From Gemmatimonadota bacterium (GTDB taxonomy: Bacteria; Gemmatimonadota; Gemmatimonadetes; Gemmatimonadales; GWC2-71-9), in the NCBI GenBank assembly GCA_003221005.1, contig QHTZ01000080.1, positions 1 through 50,015 on the forward strand: a stretch of DNA of 50,015 bases, written 5' to 3'. The notes beneath the pieces were generated by a model. The model was not told where the DNA came from, made no database searches, and was given only the letters and a program-made list of their open reading frames with translations. Made by a program: the position numbers and the translations under genes. Shown here piece by piece: positions 35,108 through 45,737 of the stretch (within the stretch, counting starts at the first letter, position 1; each line of letters opens with the position of its first letter).

Positions 35108-36658
35108 CCCCGCCTCGATTCTGACCATCCCGGGCTGCGGATCCTCGCGGAAGTCACGTCCATCTTCACGGCGGGCTTCGCGTCCGAGGAAGCGCTCACC
35201 CAGGTCGTCGCGACGTTGCGCCGCGAGCTCGCGCTGCGGCGCTGTCGGCTGTGGCTGCGCGATTCGGCCGGGGTCGGCTACGCTCCTCTGACGACGCCCG
35301 GCGACGAAGCGGCGCTGCCGGTGTTCGCGGCGCCGGTCGCCGAATGGATCGAGCAGGGCGTCCGCTCCGAGCGCGCCCCCTCCGGCATGCTGCTGCTGCG
35401 TCTCCCGCTGGTGCACGAAGGAGAGCGGCTCGGGCTGGTGGAGGCCCTGATCCCCGAAGGACGCTTCCAAGGCATGGCGCACGACGTGCTGGTCGTCGTC
35501 GCGCAGCTGCTCGCCCCGGTCATCGCCGCCACCGAGCTGTCCCAGGATCTCGCGTCCGAGGTCGCACTGCGGACGCGCGAGGTCGAGGCGCAGCGCGGCT
35601 TCGCGGCACAGATCATCGATTCACTTCCGGTGGGGCTGTACGTGATCGATCGCGCCTATCGCATCCGCGCCTGGAACCGCAAGCGGGAGGCGGGGACGCA
35701 GGGCGTGGCGCGGGACGACGCCGTGGGGCGCGAGGTCTTCGACGTACTCGACCGCCAGCCGCGCGACCTCCTGAAGCGGGAATTCGACCGCGTATTCGAC
35801 ACGGGCGAGATCCAGCAGATGGAGATGGACTCGCGAGCGAGCGGAGACACCCGCTACTACCGCATCACCAAGATTCCGATGCGGCAGGACGGCGCCGACA
35901 TTACGCACGTCATCACCATCGGCGAAGACATCACCGAATGGCGCGAGGCGCAGCAGCGGCTCGCCGAAACCGAGAAACTGGCGGCAGTAGGGCAGCTCGC
36001 CGCCGGTGTGATGCACGAAATCAACAATCCGCTCGCGACCATCCTCGCATGCAGCGAGGCGCTCGCGCTCCGGAACGAAGACCTGGCGCCCGGCGTGCGC
36101 CACGCCTTCGAGGAGTACCTCAAGATCATCGACAGCGAGGTCCAGCGGTGCCGGCGCATCGTGGATGGGCTGCTCGACTTCTCGCGTCCCAAGGCCCGCG
36201 ACAAACGACCGGTGGACGTGAACGGCCTGGTGGAGCAGACCTTGTTCCTCCTCAAGCACCACGCCCGCTTCAAGAATCTGAACGTGGTGCGCGAGCTCGC
36301 CCCGGGGCTGCCGCAGCCGCGGGCAGACGCGGAGCGGCTGATCCAGAGCTTCATGGCCCTGATGCTGAACGCGATGGACGCGATGGATTCGCGTGGCGTC
36401 CTCACCGTGCGCAGCCGGCTCAATCCCGACCGCCGGGACGAGCTGCTGATCGAGTTCATCGACACCGGCGTCGGGATCAAGGAAGACGATCTCCCGAAGA
36501 TCTTCGAGCCGTTCTTCACGACCAAGGCGCCCGGGCGCGGGACCGGCCTCGGGCTCTCCATCTGCTACGCCATCATCGCCGAGCACCGGGGACGCATCGA
36601 GGTGGAGTCGCAGGTGGGCGTCGGCTCGAACTTTAAGGTGTATCTCCCCCTGGGATGA
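35099..36658 (+). CDS. Soluble GAF-PAS sensor histidine kinase
   Basis: 519 aa without membrane helices. Residues 15-150 are GAF-like ([40 protein letters not shown]). Residues 170-285 are a PAS domain ([38 protein letters not shown]). The HisKA helix has [18 protein letters not shown] with phospho-His306, of the NtrB-like HEINNP type. The ATPase domain has LMLNAMDAM (N-box), [20 protein letters not shown] and [20 protein letters not shown]. It is a cytoplasmic sensor with unknown signal. Its stop overlaps the start of the OmpR-type regulator (ATGA), so the two are tightly coupled. Confidence 0.93.
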   Translation: MAAPRLDSDHPGLRILAEVTSIFTAGFASEEALTQVVATLRRELALRRCRLWLRDSAGVGYAPLTTPGDEAALPVFAAPVAEWIEQGVRSERAPSGMLLLRLPLVHEGERLGLVEALIPEGRFQGMAHDVLVVVAQLLAPVIAATELSQDLASEVALRTREVEAQRGFAAQIIDSLPVGLYVIDRAYRIRAWNRKREAGTQGVARDDAVGREVFDVLDRQPRDLLKREFDRVFDTGEIQQMEMDSRASGDTRYYRITKIPMRQDGADITHVITIGEDITEWREAQQRLAETEKLAAVGQLAAGVMHEINNPLATILACSEALALRNEDLAPGVRHAFEEYLKIIDSEVQRCRRIVDGLLDFSRPKARDKRPVDVNGLVEQTLFLLKHHARFKNLNVVRELAPGLPQPRADAERLIQSFMALMLNAMDAMDSRGVLTVRSRLNPDRRDELLIEFIDTGVGIKEDDLPKIFEPFFTTKAPGRGTGLGLSICYAIIAEHRGRIEVESQVGVGSNFKVYLPLG

Positions 36659-37323
36659 AAGTGCTCGTCGTCGAAGACGACGCCACCGTAGGACAGTACG
36701 TCAAGCGCGGTCTCGAGGAGGCGGGGTATCAGGCCCATCTGGTCGGCGACGGCGCCGAGGGCCTGCGCCTCGCGAGCGGCGGACCGTACGATCTGGTGGT
36801 GCTCGATCTGCGACTCCCGGTCGTGCCGGGCGTCGAGCTGCTGCGGGCGCTGCGCGATCGGGGGAGCAGCGTGCCGGTGCTCGTGCTGACGGCGCAGGAC
36901 ACGGTGGACTTCAAGGTGCAGGCGTTGCGCTCGGGTGCGGACGACTACGTGACCAAGCCCTTCTCGCTGGAGGAGCTGCTCGCCCGAGTCGAAGCGCTGG
37001 GCCGGCGGCCCAAGGCCATCGCTCCTCCGGTCCTCCAGGTCGCGGACCTGACGCTCGACACCGGCAGCCGGGAGGTGCGGCGGGCGGGCAGGGTGATCGA
37101 CCTGACGCCGAAGGAATACGCGGTCCTCGAGTACCTCTTGCGCCACCAGGGGCGGGTGATGCCCCGGACGCTGATCACGGAATATGCCTGGGACTACCAT
37201 TTCGATCCGGGTACGAACATCGTGGACGTGGTGATCACGCGGCTGCGGAAGAAGATCGATCACGGGCACGAGCCGAAGCTGATTCACACGGTACGCGGCG
37301 TGGGGTACGTCGCGCGGGCGTGA
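36655..37323 (+). CDS. OmpR/CusR-type response regulator
   Basis: 222 aa. The receiver domain (1-115) has acidic pocket VVEDDATVG, phospho-acceptor Asp51 in YDLVVLDLRLPVVPGVELL, then VLTAQDTVDFKVQALRSGAD and DDYVTKPFSLEELLARV. A winged-helix DNA-binding domain follows (VIDLTPKEYAVLEYLLRHQG; NIVDVVITRLRKKIDHG; IHTVRGVGYVARA). It lies between two kinase genes: overlapping the upstream one by 4 bases and 1 base from the downstream one. The downstream HAMP kinase is the classical partner type; the upstream GAF-PAS kinase may be a second input. Confidence 0.96.
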   Translation: MKVLVVEDDATVGQYVKRGLEEAGYQAHLVGDGAEGLRLASGGPYDLVVLDLRLPVVPGVELLRALRDRGSSVPVLVLTAQDTVDFKVQALRSGADDYVTKPFSLEELLARVEALGRRPKAIAPPVLQVADLTLDTGSREVRRAGRVIDLTPKEYAVLEYLLRHQGRVMPRTLITEYAWDYHFDPGTNIVDVVITRLRKKIDHGHEPKLIHTVRGVGYVARA

Positions 37324-37324
37324 C

Positions 37325-38788
37325 GTGCAGACCATCCGCGCACGGCTCACGGCCTGGTACTCGACGGCGCTCACCCTCACCCTCGCCGCCTTCGCCGCCG
37401 TGCTCTACTTCGCCCGCCGCAGCACCTCCTACCAGGACCTCGACCAGCGCATTCGCTCCGAGGCGGAGCTCACGGCCGGGATCCTGGTCGAGACCTACCG
37501 CGCCCGCGGCGTCCTGGTACAGACCGACACCGCTCGCCGACTGGTGCTGGTCCCAGAGGTGGCGGCGCTGCTCGAGGTGGTGCCCGACTACCTCATCGTG
37601 ACGGCCCCGGACGACAGCCTGTTGTTCGCATCCGCCGATGCGCGGGCGCTCACCTTTCAGGACGTGGAGCAGTTGCGGCAGCTCGTCGCCACGGCGCGCG
37701 GCGGGCCTTCGGCGGGCGTGGTGCGCCTCGGCGCGAGCGGGCCGAGGCTCCACTACGCCGTGCGCTACGTCGGGGAGATCGGGGGACCCTCGGTCGCCAT
37801 CCTCGCCGGCGCCGACGTCCAGTCGGCAGAGCTCGGGCCGCAGCAGCTGCTCGACACGTTCGCATTGATCCTGCCCATCGGGCTCCTCGCTGCCCTGCTC
37901 GTCGGGTCCTGGATCGCCCGCGGGGCGCTCGCTCCCGTCGATCAAATCATCACCGAGGTCCGGGAGATCACGGACGGCCGCAGCCTGCACCGCCGCCTCG
38001 CCGAGCCGATGGTGAAGGACGAGCTGGGCCGCCTTGCCGCGACGTTGAACCAGATGATGACCCGCCTCGAGCGGAGCTTCAGCGCGTTGCGCCGCTTCAC
38101 GGCCGACGCGAGTCACGAGCTCAAGACACCACTCACCGTGTTGCGGGCCGGCGTCGAGCGCGCCATCACCGCGCCGCACCTGCCGCCGGAGACTCTCGCC
38201 ACGCTGGAGGAGACTCTCCAGGAAATCAACCGCATGACCGAGCTGGTGGATGCGCTGCTCACGCTGGCCCGTGCGGACGAGGGGATCGCCCCGCTGCACC
38301 GGGAGCCGATCGACCTGCGGGCGCTGCTGGAGGACACGCGGGAGACGGGTGAGCTGCTGGCGGAGCAGGCGGGCGTGCACGTCGAGGTCACCACGCCTCC
38401 CGAGCCCGTGATTCTCGAGGTGGACGGGCAGCGCTTCCGGCAGCTGGTGCTCAACCTGCTGACGAACGCGGTCAAGTACACGCCGCGGGGCGGCAGCGTC
38501 CACGTGCAGCTCGGCGAGAACGACGGTCGCGTCACGCTCACGGTCGCCGACACGGGGATCGGGATCGCGCTCGGCGATCTGCCGCACATCTTCGACCGCT
38601 TCTGGCGCGCCGACTCGGCGCGCACGCGCACCGGCGAGCGGCCGGGCGCCGGTCTCGGCCTGGCCATCTGCAAGTGGATCGCCGAGGCGCACGGCGGCCA
38701 GATCGAGGTGGCGAGCCGGGCCGGGCGTGGGACCATGTTCACCGTGACGCTGCCCCGCACTGGGGCGCCGACGCAGCAGACGGGGTAG
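37325..38788 (+). CDS. Membrane HAMP sensor histidine kinase (CusS/BaeS type)
   Basis: 487 aa from a GTG one base after the regulator stop. TM1 is at about 10-30 (YSTALTLTLAAFAAVLYFA), the periplasmic sensor about 31-175, and TM2 about 178-200 (LILPIGLLAALLVGSWIARG). HAMP follows (APVDQIITEVREITDGRSLH), then HisKA with FTADASHELKTPLTVLRAG and phospho-His264. The ATPase domain has LVLNLLTNAVKYTPRGG, VADTGIGIALGDLPHIFDRF and GAGLGLAICKWIAEAHGG. This kind usually works with an OmpR-family regulator, here the adjacent gene. The sensed signal is not evident; no metal efflux genes are nearby. Confidence 0.95.
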   Translation: MQTIRARLTAWYSTALTLTLAAFAAVLYFARRSTSYQDLDQRIRSEAELTAGILVETYRARGVLVQTDTARRLVLVPEVAALLEVVPDYLIVTAPDDSLLFASADARALTFQDVEQLRQLVATARGGPSAGVVRLGASGPRLHYAVRYVGEIGGPSVAILAGADVQSAELGPQQLLDTFALILPIGLLAALLVGSWIARGALAPVDQIITEVREITDGRSLHRRLAEPMVKDELGRLAATLNQMMTRLERSFSALRRFTADASHELKTPLTVLRAGVERAITAPHLPPETLATLEETLQEINRMTELVDALLTLARADEGIAPLHREPIDLRALLEDTRETGELLAEQAGVHVEVTTPPEPVILEVDGQRFRQLVLNLLTNAVKYTPRGGSVHVQLGENDGRVTLTVADTGIGIALGDLPHIFDRFWRADSARTRTGERPGAGLGLAICKWIAEAHGGQIEVASRAGRGTMFTVTLPRTGAPTQQTG

Positions 38789-38875
38789 CTGTCATCGTTT
38801 TGTAATGCGCGCTCCACTAGCGCGCCGCGTAAAAACGGGAGTATTTGATACGCAGGGTGAGCAGGAGGGCAGATC

Positions 38876-39547
38876 GTGCTTGAGCACCTGATCGAGTCCA
38901 AACGGAAGCGCGACCGCAAGAAGTATTTCGGCGTCGGTCTCGTGTCGCTCGTGGTGCACACCGCCGTCATCGCGGGCGCAGTGATCGCGACCGTCAGCGC
39001 GGGTCAGAGCGACAACAAGGTCCGAGTGGACACCGCGCTGGTCTACCTCGAGCAGCAGCAACAGAAGCCGCCGGAGCAGCAGCCGGTCCAACTGGACGTG
39101 CCGCTCAAGGGCTTCCAGACGGTCGTCGCCCCCACCGAGATCCCGACCAACATTCCGCCAGTCAACCTCCAGGAAAAATTCGATCCGAAGGACTACTCCG
39201 GCTCCGGGGTCGAGGGCGGCACCGCCAACGGCATCACGCCGAGCGATGTGTACATGGAGAGCCTCGTGGAGGAAAAGCCCGTGGTGCTGTCCGGGCCGCA
39301 GCTGCAGTATCCGCCGCTGCTCCAGCAGGCGGGCATTCAGGGCACTGTGATGGTCCAGGCCATCGTCGACACCACCGGCCGCGTCGAGCCGAGCTCCGTC
39401 CGGATCGTCCAGAGCCCGAACCCGGGTTTCGATCAGCCGTCGCGGAGCTACATCCTGCACGCCTTGTTCCGCCCCGCCCGAGTGCACGGTCGCCCGGTGC
39501 GGGTCTTGGTCGCGCTGCCCGTCGTGTGGCGTCTCAACCCGAGGTAA
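38876..39547 (+). CDS. TonB family energy-transducing protein
   Basis: 223 aa from a GTG with CAGGAGGG upstream. One membrane helix near residues 19-42 (YFGVGLVSLVVHTAVIAGAV) precedes a Gln/Pro-rich linker (LEQQQQKPPEQQPVQLD) and a C-terminal TonB domain (YPPLLQQAGIQGTVMVQAI; ILHALFRPARVHGRPVRVLV). It spans the periplasm and transmits proton-motive force to outer-membrane transporters. exbB follows 12 bases later, then two exbD genes. The 87-base gap upstream holds a GCGCGC inverted repeat at 38807-38825 of unknown role. Confidence 0.9.
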   Translation: MLEHLIESKRKRDRKKYFGVGLVSLVVHTAVIAGAVIATVSAGQSDNKVRVDTALVYLEQQQQKPPEQQPVQLDVPLKGFQTVVAPTEIPTNIPPVNLQEKFDPKDYSGSGVEGGTANGITPSDVYMESLVEEKPVVLSGPQLQYPPLLQQAGIQGTVMVQAIVDTTGRVEPSSVRIVQSPNPGFDQPSRSYILHALFRPARVHGRPVRVLVALPVVWRLNPR

Positions 39548-39559
39548 GGAGCCTCCGTC

Positions 39560-40306
39560 ATGCCTTCGCTCTATGATCTGTTCGTGTCCATGGGGTTGTT
39601 CGCCAAGGGCATCGTCCTGGTGCTGGCGGCGATGTCGCTCATCTCCTGGACCAACGCGTTTCAGAAGTGGTGGCAGCTGCGCAAGTCGCGCAACGAGACC
39701 GTGACGTTCGCCCCAGAGTTCTCGCGCTTTCTGAAGGAAGAGCAGCTGGACGGAGCGATCAAGCTCGCGGAGAAGCAGAAGCACAGCCACGTCGCGCGAG
39801 TGCTGGGCGAGGCGTTGTCCGAGGTGAAGCCGCTATTGCGCGATCGCGCCACGATCACCGCCGGCGACATCAACTCGGTGGAGCGGGCCGTCGAGCGCGA
39901 GATGCTGATCGCCGCGGCCGAGCTGAAGCGCGGGCTCGGGATCCTCGCCACCACGGGCGCGACTGCTCCGTTCGTCGGGTTGCTCGGCACGGTGATGGGG
40001 ATCGTGAACGCGTTCACCGGTATGGCGGCCTCGGGCGGCGGCGGCTCGCTGGCGTCCGTGTCGGCGGGCATCGCGGAAGCGCTCATCACCACCGCCTTCG
40101 GTCTGCTCGTCGCGATCCCGGCGGTGTGGCTGTACAATTACTTCACCACCAAGATCGACTTCCTCGCGGTGGAGATGACCTACACGTCCAAGGAGCTCAT
40201 CGACTACCTGATCAAGAGCGTGGGCTCGGAGTTCGGGCGGTCGATCTTCACCAAGGAATTCCAGACGCAGAAGGCGACACAGTCCGGTGGCCCTGTCAGT
40301 CGCTAG
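39560..40306 (+). CDS. exbB: MotA/TolQ/ExbB proton-channel family protein
   Basis: 248 aa with TAAGGAGCC before the ATG. Three membrane helices: near residues 12-30 (LFAKGIVLVLAAMSLISW), near 130-155 (GILATTGATAPFVGLLGTVM) and near 170-195 (SAGIAEALITTAFGLLVAIP). The conserved GLLGTVMGIVNAF and EALITTAFGLLVAIPAVW segments mark the family. It forms the proton channel with ExbD and energises TonB. Its 3' end overlaps the first exbD gene by 20 bases. Confidence 0.95.
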   Translation: MPSLYDLFVSMGLFAKGIVLVLAAMSLISWTNAFQKWWQLRKSRNETVTFAPEFSRFLKEEQLDGAIKLAEKQKHSHVARVLGEALSEVKPLLRDRATITAGDINSVERAVEREMLIAAAELKRGLGILATTGATAPFVGLLGTVMGIVNAFTGMAASGGGGSLASVSAGIAEALITTAFGLLVAIPAVWLYNYFTTKIDFLAVEMTYTSKELIDYLIKSVGSEFGRSIFTKEFQTQKATQSGGPVSR

Positions 40307-40742
40307 CACCAGGGCGGCCGTCAAGGCCGACATCAACGTCACGCCCCTGATCGACGTGATGCTGGTGCTGCTCATCATCTTCATGATCGTCACGCCGATC
40401 ATCGCCGCGGGCTTCCAGGCCACGCTGCCGCGGAGCGAGAACCCGGAGAACCGGCCCGAGGGCCCGGACGAGATCCGGCTCGGGATCGACCGGGACGGGA
40501 AGTTCTACCTCGACATCGGCGACGGCCCGCGGCAGATCGCCGACGCGGACCTCCCCGGCCGCCTGCAGGCGCTGTATGCGATGCGGATGAAGGACAAGAT
40601 CCTGTTTCTGAAGGCCGACCAGAACATCGATTTCGCGCGCGTGCAGCTGGCGCTGGAGATGGCGCGCCAGGCGGGGGTCCGGGTCGTCGGCGCGATCACC
40701 GAGCAGAAGCAGACGCTCCTGAAGAAAAAGGAAGCGAGCTGA
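40287..40742 (+). CDS. exbD: Biopolymer transport protein ExbD (first copy)
   Basis: 151 aa from the GTG at 40287 inside the end of exbB. The membrane helix carries the proton-relay Asp in DINVTPLIDVMLVLLIIFMI. A periplasmic domain follows (LGIDRDGKFYLDIGDGPRQI; ILFLKADQNIDFARVQLAL). It ends with a basic tail (KKKEAS). A second ExbD begins 4 bases after the stop. Two different ExbD subunits beside one ExbB may form a mixed complex. Confidence 0.94.
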   Translation: MALSVASTRAAVKADINVTPLIDVMLVLLIIFMIVTPIIAAGFQATLPRSENPENRPEGPDEIRLGIDRDGKFYLDIGDGPRQIADADLPGRLQALYAMRMKDKILFLKADQNIDFARVQLALEMARQAGVRVVGAITEQKQTLLKKKEAS

Positions 40743-40745
40743 CCG

Positions 40746-41162
40746 ATGGCGATGGGGTCCACCGGCGGGGGCGAGGGCCTCAGCTCCGACATCAACGTCA
40801 CGCCGCTCATCGACGTGCTGCTCGTGCTGCTGATCATCTTCATGATCACGCAGCCCTTGTCGCGCAAAGCGTTCGACGTGCAGGTGCCGCCCCAGCAGCA
40901 GACCAAGTCTAAGACGCCGCCCTCGAGCCAGATCGTGCTCGAGCTCACGCCGGACGGCGGGTACACGATCAACAAGCAGCCCTACGACCTGAGCCAACTC
41001 GAAGCGGCGTTCCATCAGATCTATGACACGCGTCCGGCCAAGCTGCTGTTCATCAAGGCCGCGCCCAGCCGCAAGTACCACGACGTGATGCTGGCCATGG
41101 ACATTGCCCACGGCGCGGGGGTCCAGGTCATCGGCTTCACGCCCTCGGAACAGCCACACTAG
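40746..41162 (+). CDS. exbD: Biopolymer transport protein ExbD (second copy)
   Basis: 138 aa, beginning MAMGSTGGGEGLSSDINVTP, then the helix LIDVLLVLLIIFMITQPLSR with the conserved Asp. The periplasmic part (VLELTPDGGYTINKQPYDL; ARPAKLL-like segment TRPAKLLFIKAAPSRKYHDV) differs clearly from the first copy, so the pair is not a recent duplication. It works with ExbB and TonB in the inner membrane. A strong terminator follows within 50 bases, ending this operon. Confidence 0.94.
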   Translation: MAMGSTGGGEGLSSDINVTPLIDVLLVLLIIFMITQPLSRKAFDVQVPPQQQTKSKTPPSSQIVLELTPDGGYTINKQPYDLSQLEAAFHQIYDTRPAKLLFIKAAPSRKYHDVMLAMDIAHGAGVQVIGFTPSEQPH

Positions 41163-41182
41163 CGCGCGACGACTAGGGGACG

Positions 41183-41214
41183 GCAGGGGCGCCGCGGCGG
41201 CGTCCCTGCTTTCT
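41183..41214 (+). terminator. Rho-independent terminator after the TonB-ExbB-ExbD-ExbD operon
   Basis: An 11-bp stem (41183-41193 with 41199-41209, one G-T pair) surrounds a 5-base loop and is followed by TTTCTT. It sits 20 bases after the second exbD stop and just upstream of the second TonB-like gene. Confidence 0.85.
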
Positions 41215-41228
41215 TGTATGGTGTATCT

Positions 41229-41933
41229 ATGCCTGTGCTCGAGCCTCCGCTTCCCCTCCCTGCCGCGCCCCGTTTGTCCCTTCCCGTCACGCGCCGCCGT
41301 CTGGGGCCGGGTGCGCTGGCGTCGCTCGTGGTCCACGCCGCGATCGTAGGCGCCCTGTTGTGGCAGAGTGCTGCGCGCCTGGCGCAGCTCGGCACGGGGT
41401 CAGCCGGGGGAGGTGGCGAGCGCCCGGCGGTGAACTTCTTCGCACTGCCCGCGCCGGCGCCCGCCGCGGTCGAGCTCCCGCCGACGCCGCGGGTCCAGCT
41501 CACCGCGCTGCCGCCGCTGCAAGAGATCAAGCTCGACGTGCCGGCGATCGCTCCCGCGCTCGAGAGTGCGGCGGCACCGGGGGGTGCTGCGAGCGGCGGC
41601 GGAGGCCAGGGGGCCGGTCCGGGGACCGGCTCGGCGGCGGGGCCTGGAAGCGGAGGCGGGGGCGATTACATTATCGCCTCGCCGCGGACCGCGATTCTGC
41701 CGCCGCTGGCGAAGGTCCCTGGCTCCGTCGCCGGCCGCACCTACCGCGTTCGCTTCTGGGTGTCGGCCGACGGGCGCGTCACGCGGGTGGAGGTCGACCC
41801 GCCCATTCGGGACGAAGCGTACCGCCAGGAGCTCGTGCAGCGCATGATGGCGTACCAGTTCTACCCCGCCCGCGCGCGGGACGGGGTGACCGTGGCGAGC
41901 GTCTTCACCTTTTCCATGCGAATCGGAAACTAG
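41229..41933 (+). CDS. Second TonB-like protein
   Basis: 234 aa from the ATG at 41229; a TTG at 41214 lies within the terminator tail and is less likely. A membrane helix near residues 26-46 (GALASLVVHAAIVGALLWQS) is followed by Pro/Ala-rich (ALPAPAPAAVELPPTPRVQL) and Gly-rich linkers. The C-terminal domain is GRTYRVRFWVSADGRVTRVE, then QELVQRMMAYQFYPARARDG, as in TonB C-termini. Expression is separated from the preceding operon by the terminator. It may serve a different set of receptors, or an energy-coupling role other than TonB. Confidence 0.78.
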   Translation: MPVLEPPLPLPAAPRLSLPVTRRRLGPGALASLVVHAAIVGALLWQSAARLAQLGTGSAGGGGERPAVNFFALPAPAPAAVELPPTPRVQLTALPPLQEIKLDVPAIAPALESAAAPGGAASGGGGQGAGPGTGSAAGPGSGGGGDYIIASPRTAILPPLAKVPGSVAGRTYRVRFWVSADGRVTRVEVDPPIRDEAYRQELVQRMMAYQFYPARARDGVTVASVFTFSMRIGN

Positions 41934-41970
41934 CCCGCCCCGCGCGGGCTCCAAGGAGCCACAACTCACT

Positions 41971-44106
<2,136 letters not shown>

Positions 44107-44110
44107 CCGA

Positions 44111-44184
44111 GATGCGAGATGCGAGATGCGGGATGCGAGCGTGTGCTCCGCTGCCATCGCATTCCGCATCCCGCATCCCACATC
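44111..44184. repeat. Long imperfect hairpin 2, tandem GATGCGA/GATGCGG words
   Basis: Arm 44111-44138 consists of four GATGCGR-type heptamers. It matches the reverse complement of 44157-44184 at 24 of 28 positions around an 18-base loop. It fills the gap between hppA and the amino-acid permease and ends 10 bases before the permease ATG, which has no visible ribosome site. A terminator or translation-blocking role is possible. Confidence 0.75.
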
Positions 44185-44194
44185 CCGGCTTTCG

Positions 44195-45700
44195 ATGAAC
44201 CAGCTCTTCTCCCGCAAGCCGATCGCGGAGCTGCTCGCCGAGGGCGCTGGCCCCTTCGCCCTGAAGCGGGCCCTGGGCGCAGGCGACCTCGTCATGTTGG
44301 GGATCGGCGCGGTGATCGGCGCCGGCATCTTCGGAGCGATCGGGACCGCCGCCGCGGGCCAGTACGATGCCGCGGGCCATCTCGTGCGCAGCGGCGCCGG
44401 TCCCGCGCTTGTGCTCTCCTTCCTGCTGCTGGGCGTCGCGTGCGCCCTCGCCGGGCTGTGTTACGCCGAGCTGGCGGCGATGATTCCCCAGGCGGGGAGC
44501 GCCTATGCGTACTCCTACGCAACCCTCGGCGAGCTGGTGGCGTGGATCATCGGCTGGGACCTGATTCTGGAATACGCGGTTGGGAACGTGGCGGTCGCGA
44601 TCTCGTGGGGGGACTACTTCACATCGCTGCTCGGTAGCTTCAACGTCCACCTCCCGGTTTGGCTCACCACCGGCTACCGCACCGCGCTGCTCTCGCCCGA
44701 TCGGGCCGTGCACGACTTGCTCCAGACCGCGCCACACGTCGCCGGCGTGCCGATCCTCGTCAACGTTCCGGCGTTCGTGATCGTCGCGCTCATCACTTGG
44801 CTGCTGATGCTCGGAGTCCGCGAGAGTGCCACCGCCAACAACATCATGGTGACGATCAAGCTGGTTGTGCTCGGGCTGTTCATCGTCGCCGGGCTCACCC
44901 ACATCAATCCCGCCAACTATCACCCCTTCGCGCCGCACGGCTTCCGGGGCATTCACCAGGGCGCGGCCATCGTCTTCTTTGCGTACATCGGGTTCGACGC
45001 GATCTCGACGGCCGCCGAGGAGACGAGGAATCCGCAGCGCAACCTTCCGATCGGCATCCTCGGCGGTCTCGCGATCTGCACAGTCATTTATATGATCGTC
45101 GGAGCCGTGCTCACCGGGATGGTGCCGTACACGGAGCTCGTCGGCGTGGCCGATCCCCTTGCGAAGGCGCTGAACAGCAGCGGCTTCACCACCGTGGGCT
45201 GGATCGTAGCGCTCGGCGCGATCGTATCGATGTCGGCGGTGCTGCTCGTGTTCCAGTACGGCCAGCCCCGAATCTTCTTTGCCATGGCGCGCGATGGCCT
45301 GCTCCCCGCGTGGGCGGCGAAGGTGCACGCGAAGTACCGCGTGCCCCACATGACGACCTTGATCACCGGGATCTTCGTGGCCGTGTGGGCGCTCGTCGGC
45401 GACGCCGGCGAGACCTACGACCTCACGAACATCGGGACGTTGTTCGCCTTCGCGCTGGTGGCGATCGGCGTCCTCGTGCTGCGGTACAAGGATCCCGACC
45501 GGCCGCGGCCGTTTCGGGTGCCGCTCGTGTGGCCCGTCGCCAGCGCCGCCGCCGTCCTGTGCGTGTTCGTGATGATCGGCCTGCCGCATCAGGCGTGGGA
45601 GCGGTTCGCCGTCTGGCTGGCGCTGGGGCTGAGCCTGTACGGGTTCTACGGGTACCGCCACTCCACGCTCCGCCGCACGCCCGCAGTGCGGGAGCCGTGA
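44195..45700 (+). CDS. APC superfamily amino-acid permease (cationic amino-acid transporter type)
   Basis: 501 aa from the ATG at 44195; an earlier in-frame start would read through the hairpin repeat. It has about 12-14 membrane helices. Family segments include LGAGDLVMLGIGAVIGAGIF near the N-terminus, CYAELAAMIPQAGSAYAYSY, EYAVGNVAVAISWGDYF and FFAYIGFDAISTAAEETRNP. These are typical of YfnA/CAT-type permeases. It probably imports an amino acid with protons at the inner membrane; the substrate is not predictable. It converges with the sugar kinase gene. Confidence 0.93.
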   Translation: MNQLFSRKPIAELLAEGAGPFALKRALGAGDLVMLGIGAVIGAGIFGAIGTAAAGQYDAAGHLVRSGAGPALVLSFLLLGVACALAGLCYAELAAMIPQAGSAYAYSYATLGELVAWIIGWDLILEYAVGNVAVAISWGDYFTSLLGSFNVHLPVWLTTGYRTALLSPDRAVHDLLQTAPHVAGVPILVNVPAFVIVALITWLLMLGVRESATANNIMVTIKLVVLGLFIVAGLTHINPANYHPFAPHGFRGIHQGAAIVFFAYIGFDAISTAAEETRNPQRNLPIGILGGLAICTVIYMIVGAVLTGMVPYTELVGVADPLAKALNSSGFTTVGWIVALGAIVSMSAVLLVFQYGQPRIFFAMARDGLLPAWAAKVHAKYRVPHMTTLITGIFVAVWALVGDAGETYDLTNIGTLFAFALVAIGVLVLRYKDPDRPRPFRVPLVWPVASAAAVLCVFVMIGLPHQAWERFAVWLALGLSLYGFYGYRHSTLRRTPAVREP

Positions 45701-45704
45701 CGCC

Positions 45705-45719
45705 GCACGCGTCGCGTGC
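45705..45719. terminator. Small perfect hairpin between convergent permease and kinase genes
   Basis: GCACGC (45705-45710) and GCGTGC (45714-45719) pair around GTC, just past the permease stop. A 12-bp palindrome, GCATCATGATGC, follows at 45735-45746 over the end of the kinase gene. Neither has a T-run, so terminator activity is tentative. Confidence 0.35.
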
Positions 45720-45737
45720 CCGCTCTCGGCTCCGGCA

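Noticed and set aside
41932..41950. Terminator after the second TonB-like gene
   Set aside because: AGCCCGC/GCGGGCT pairs over 7 bases but no T-run follows and hppA starts 20 bases later with its own AAGGAG.
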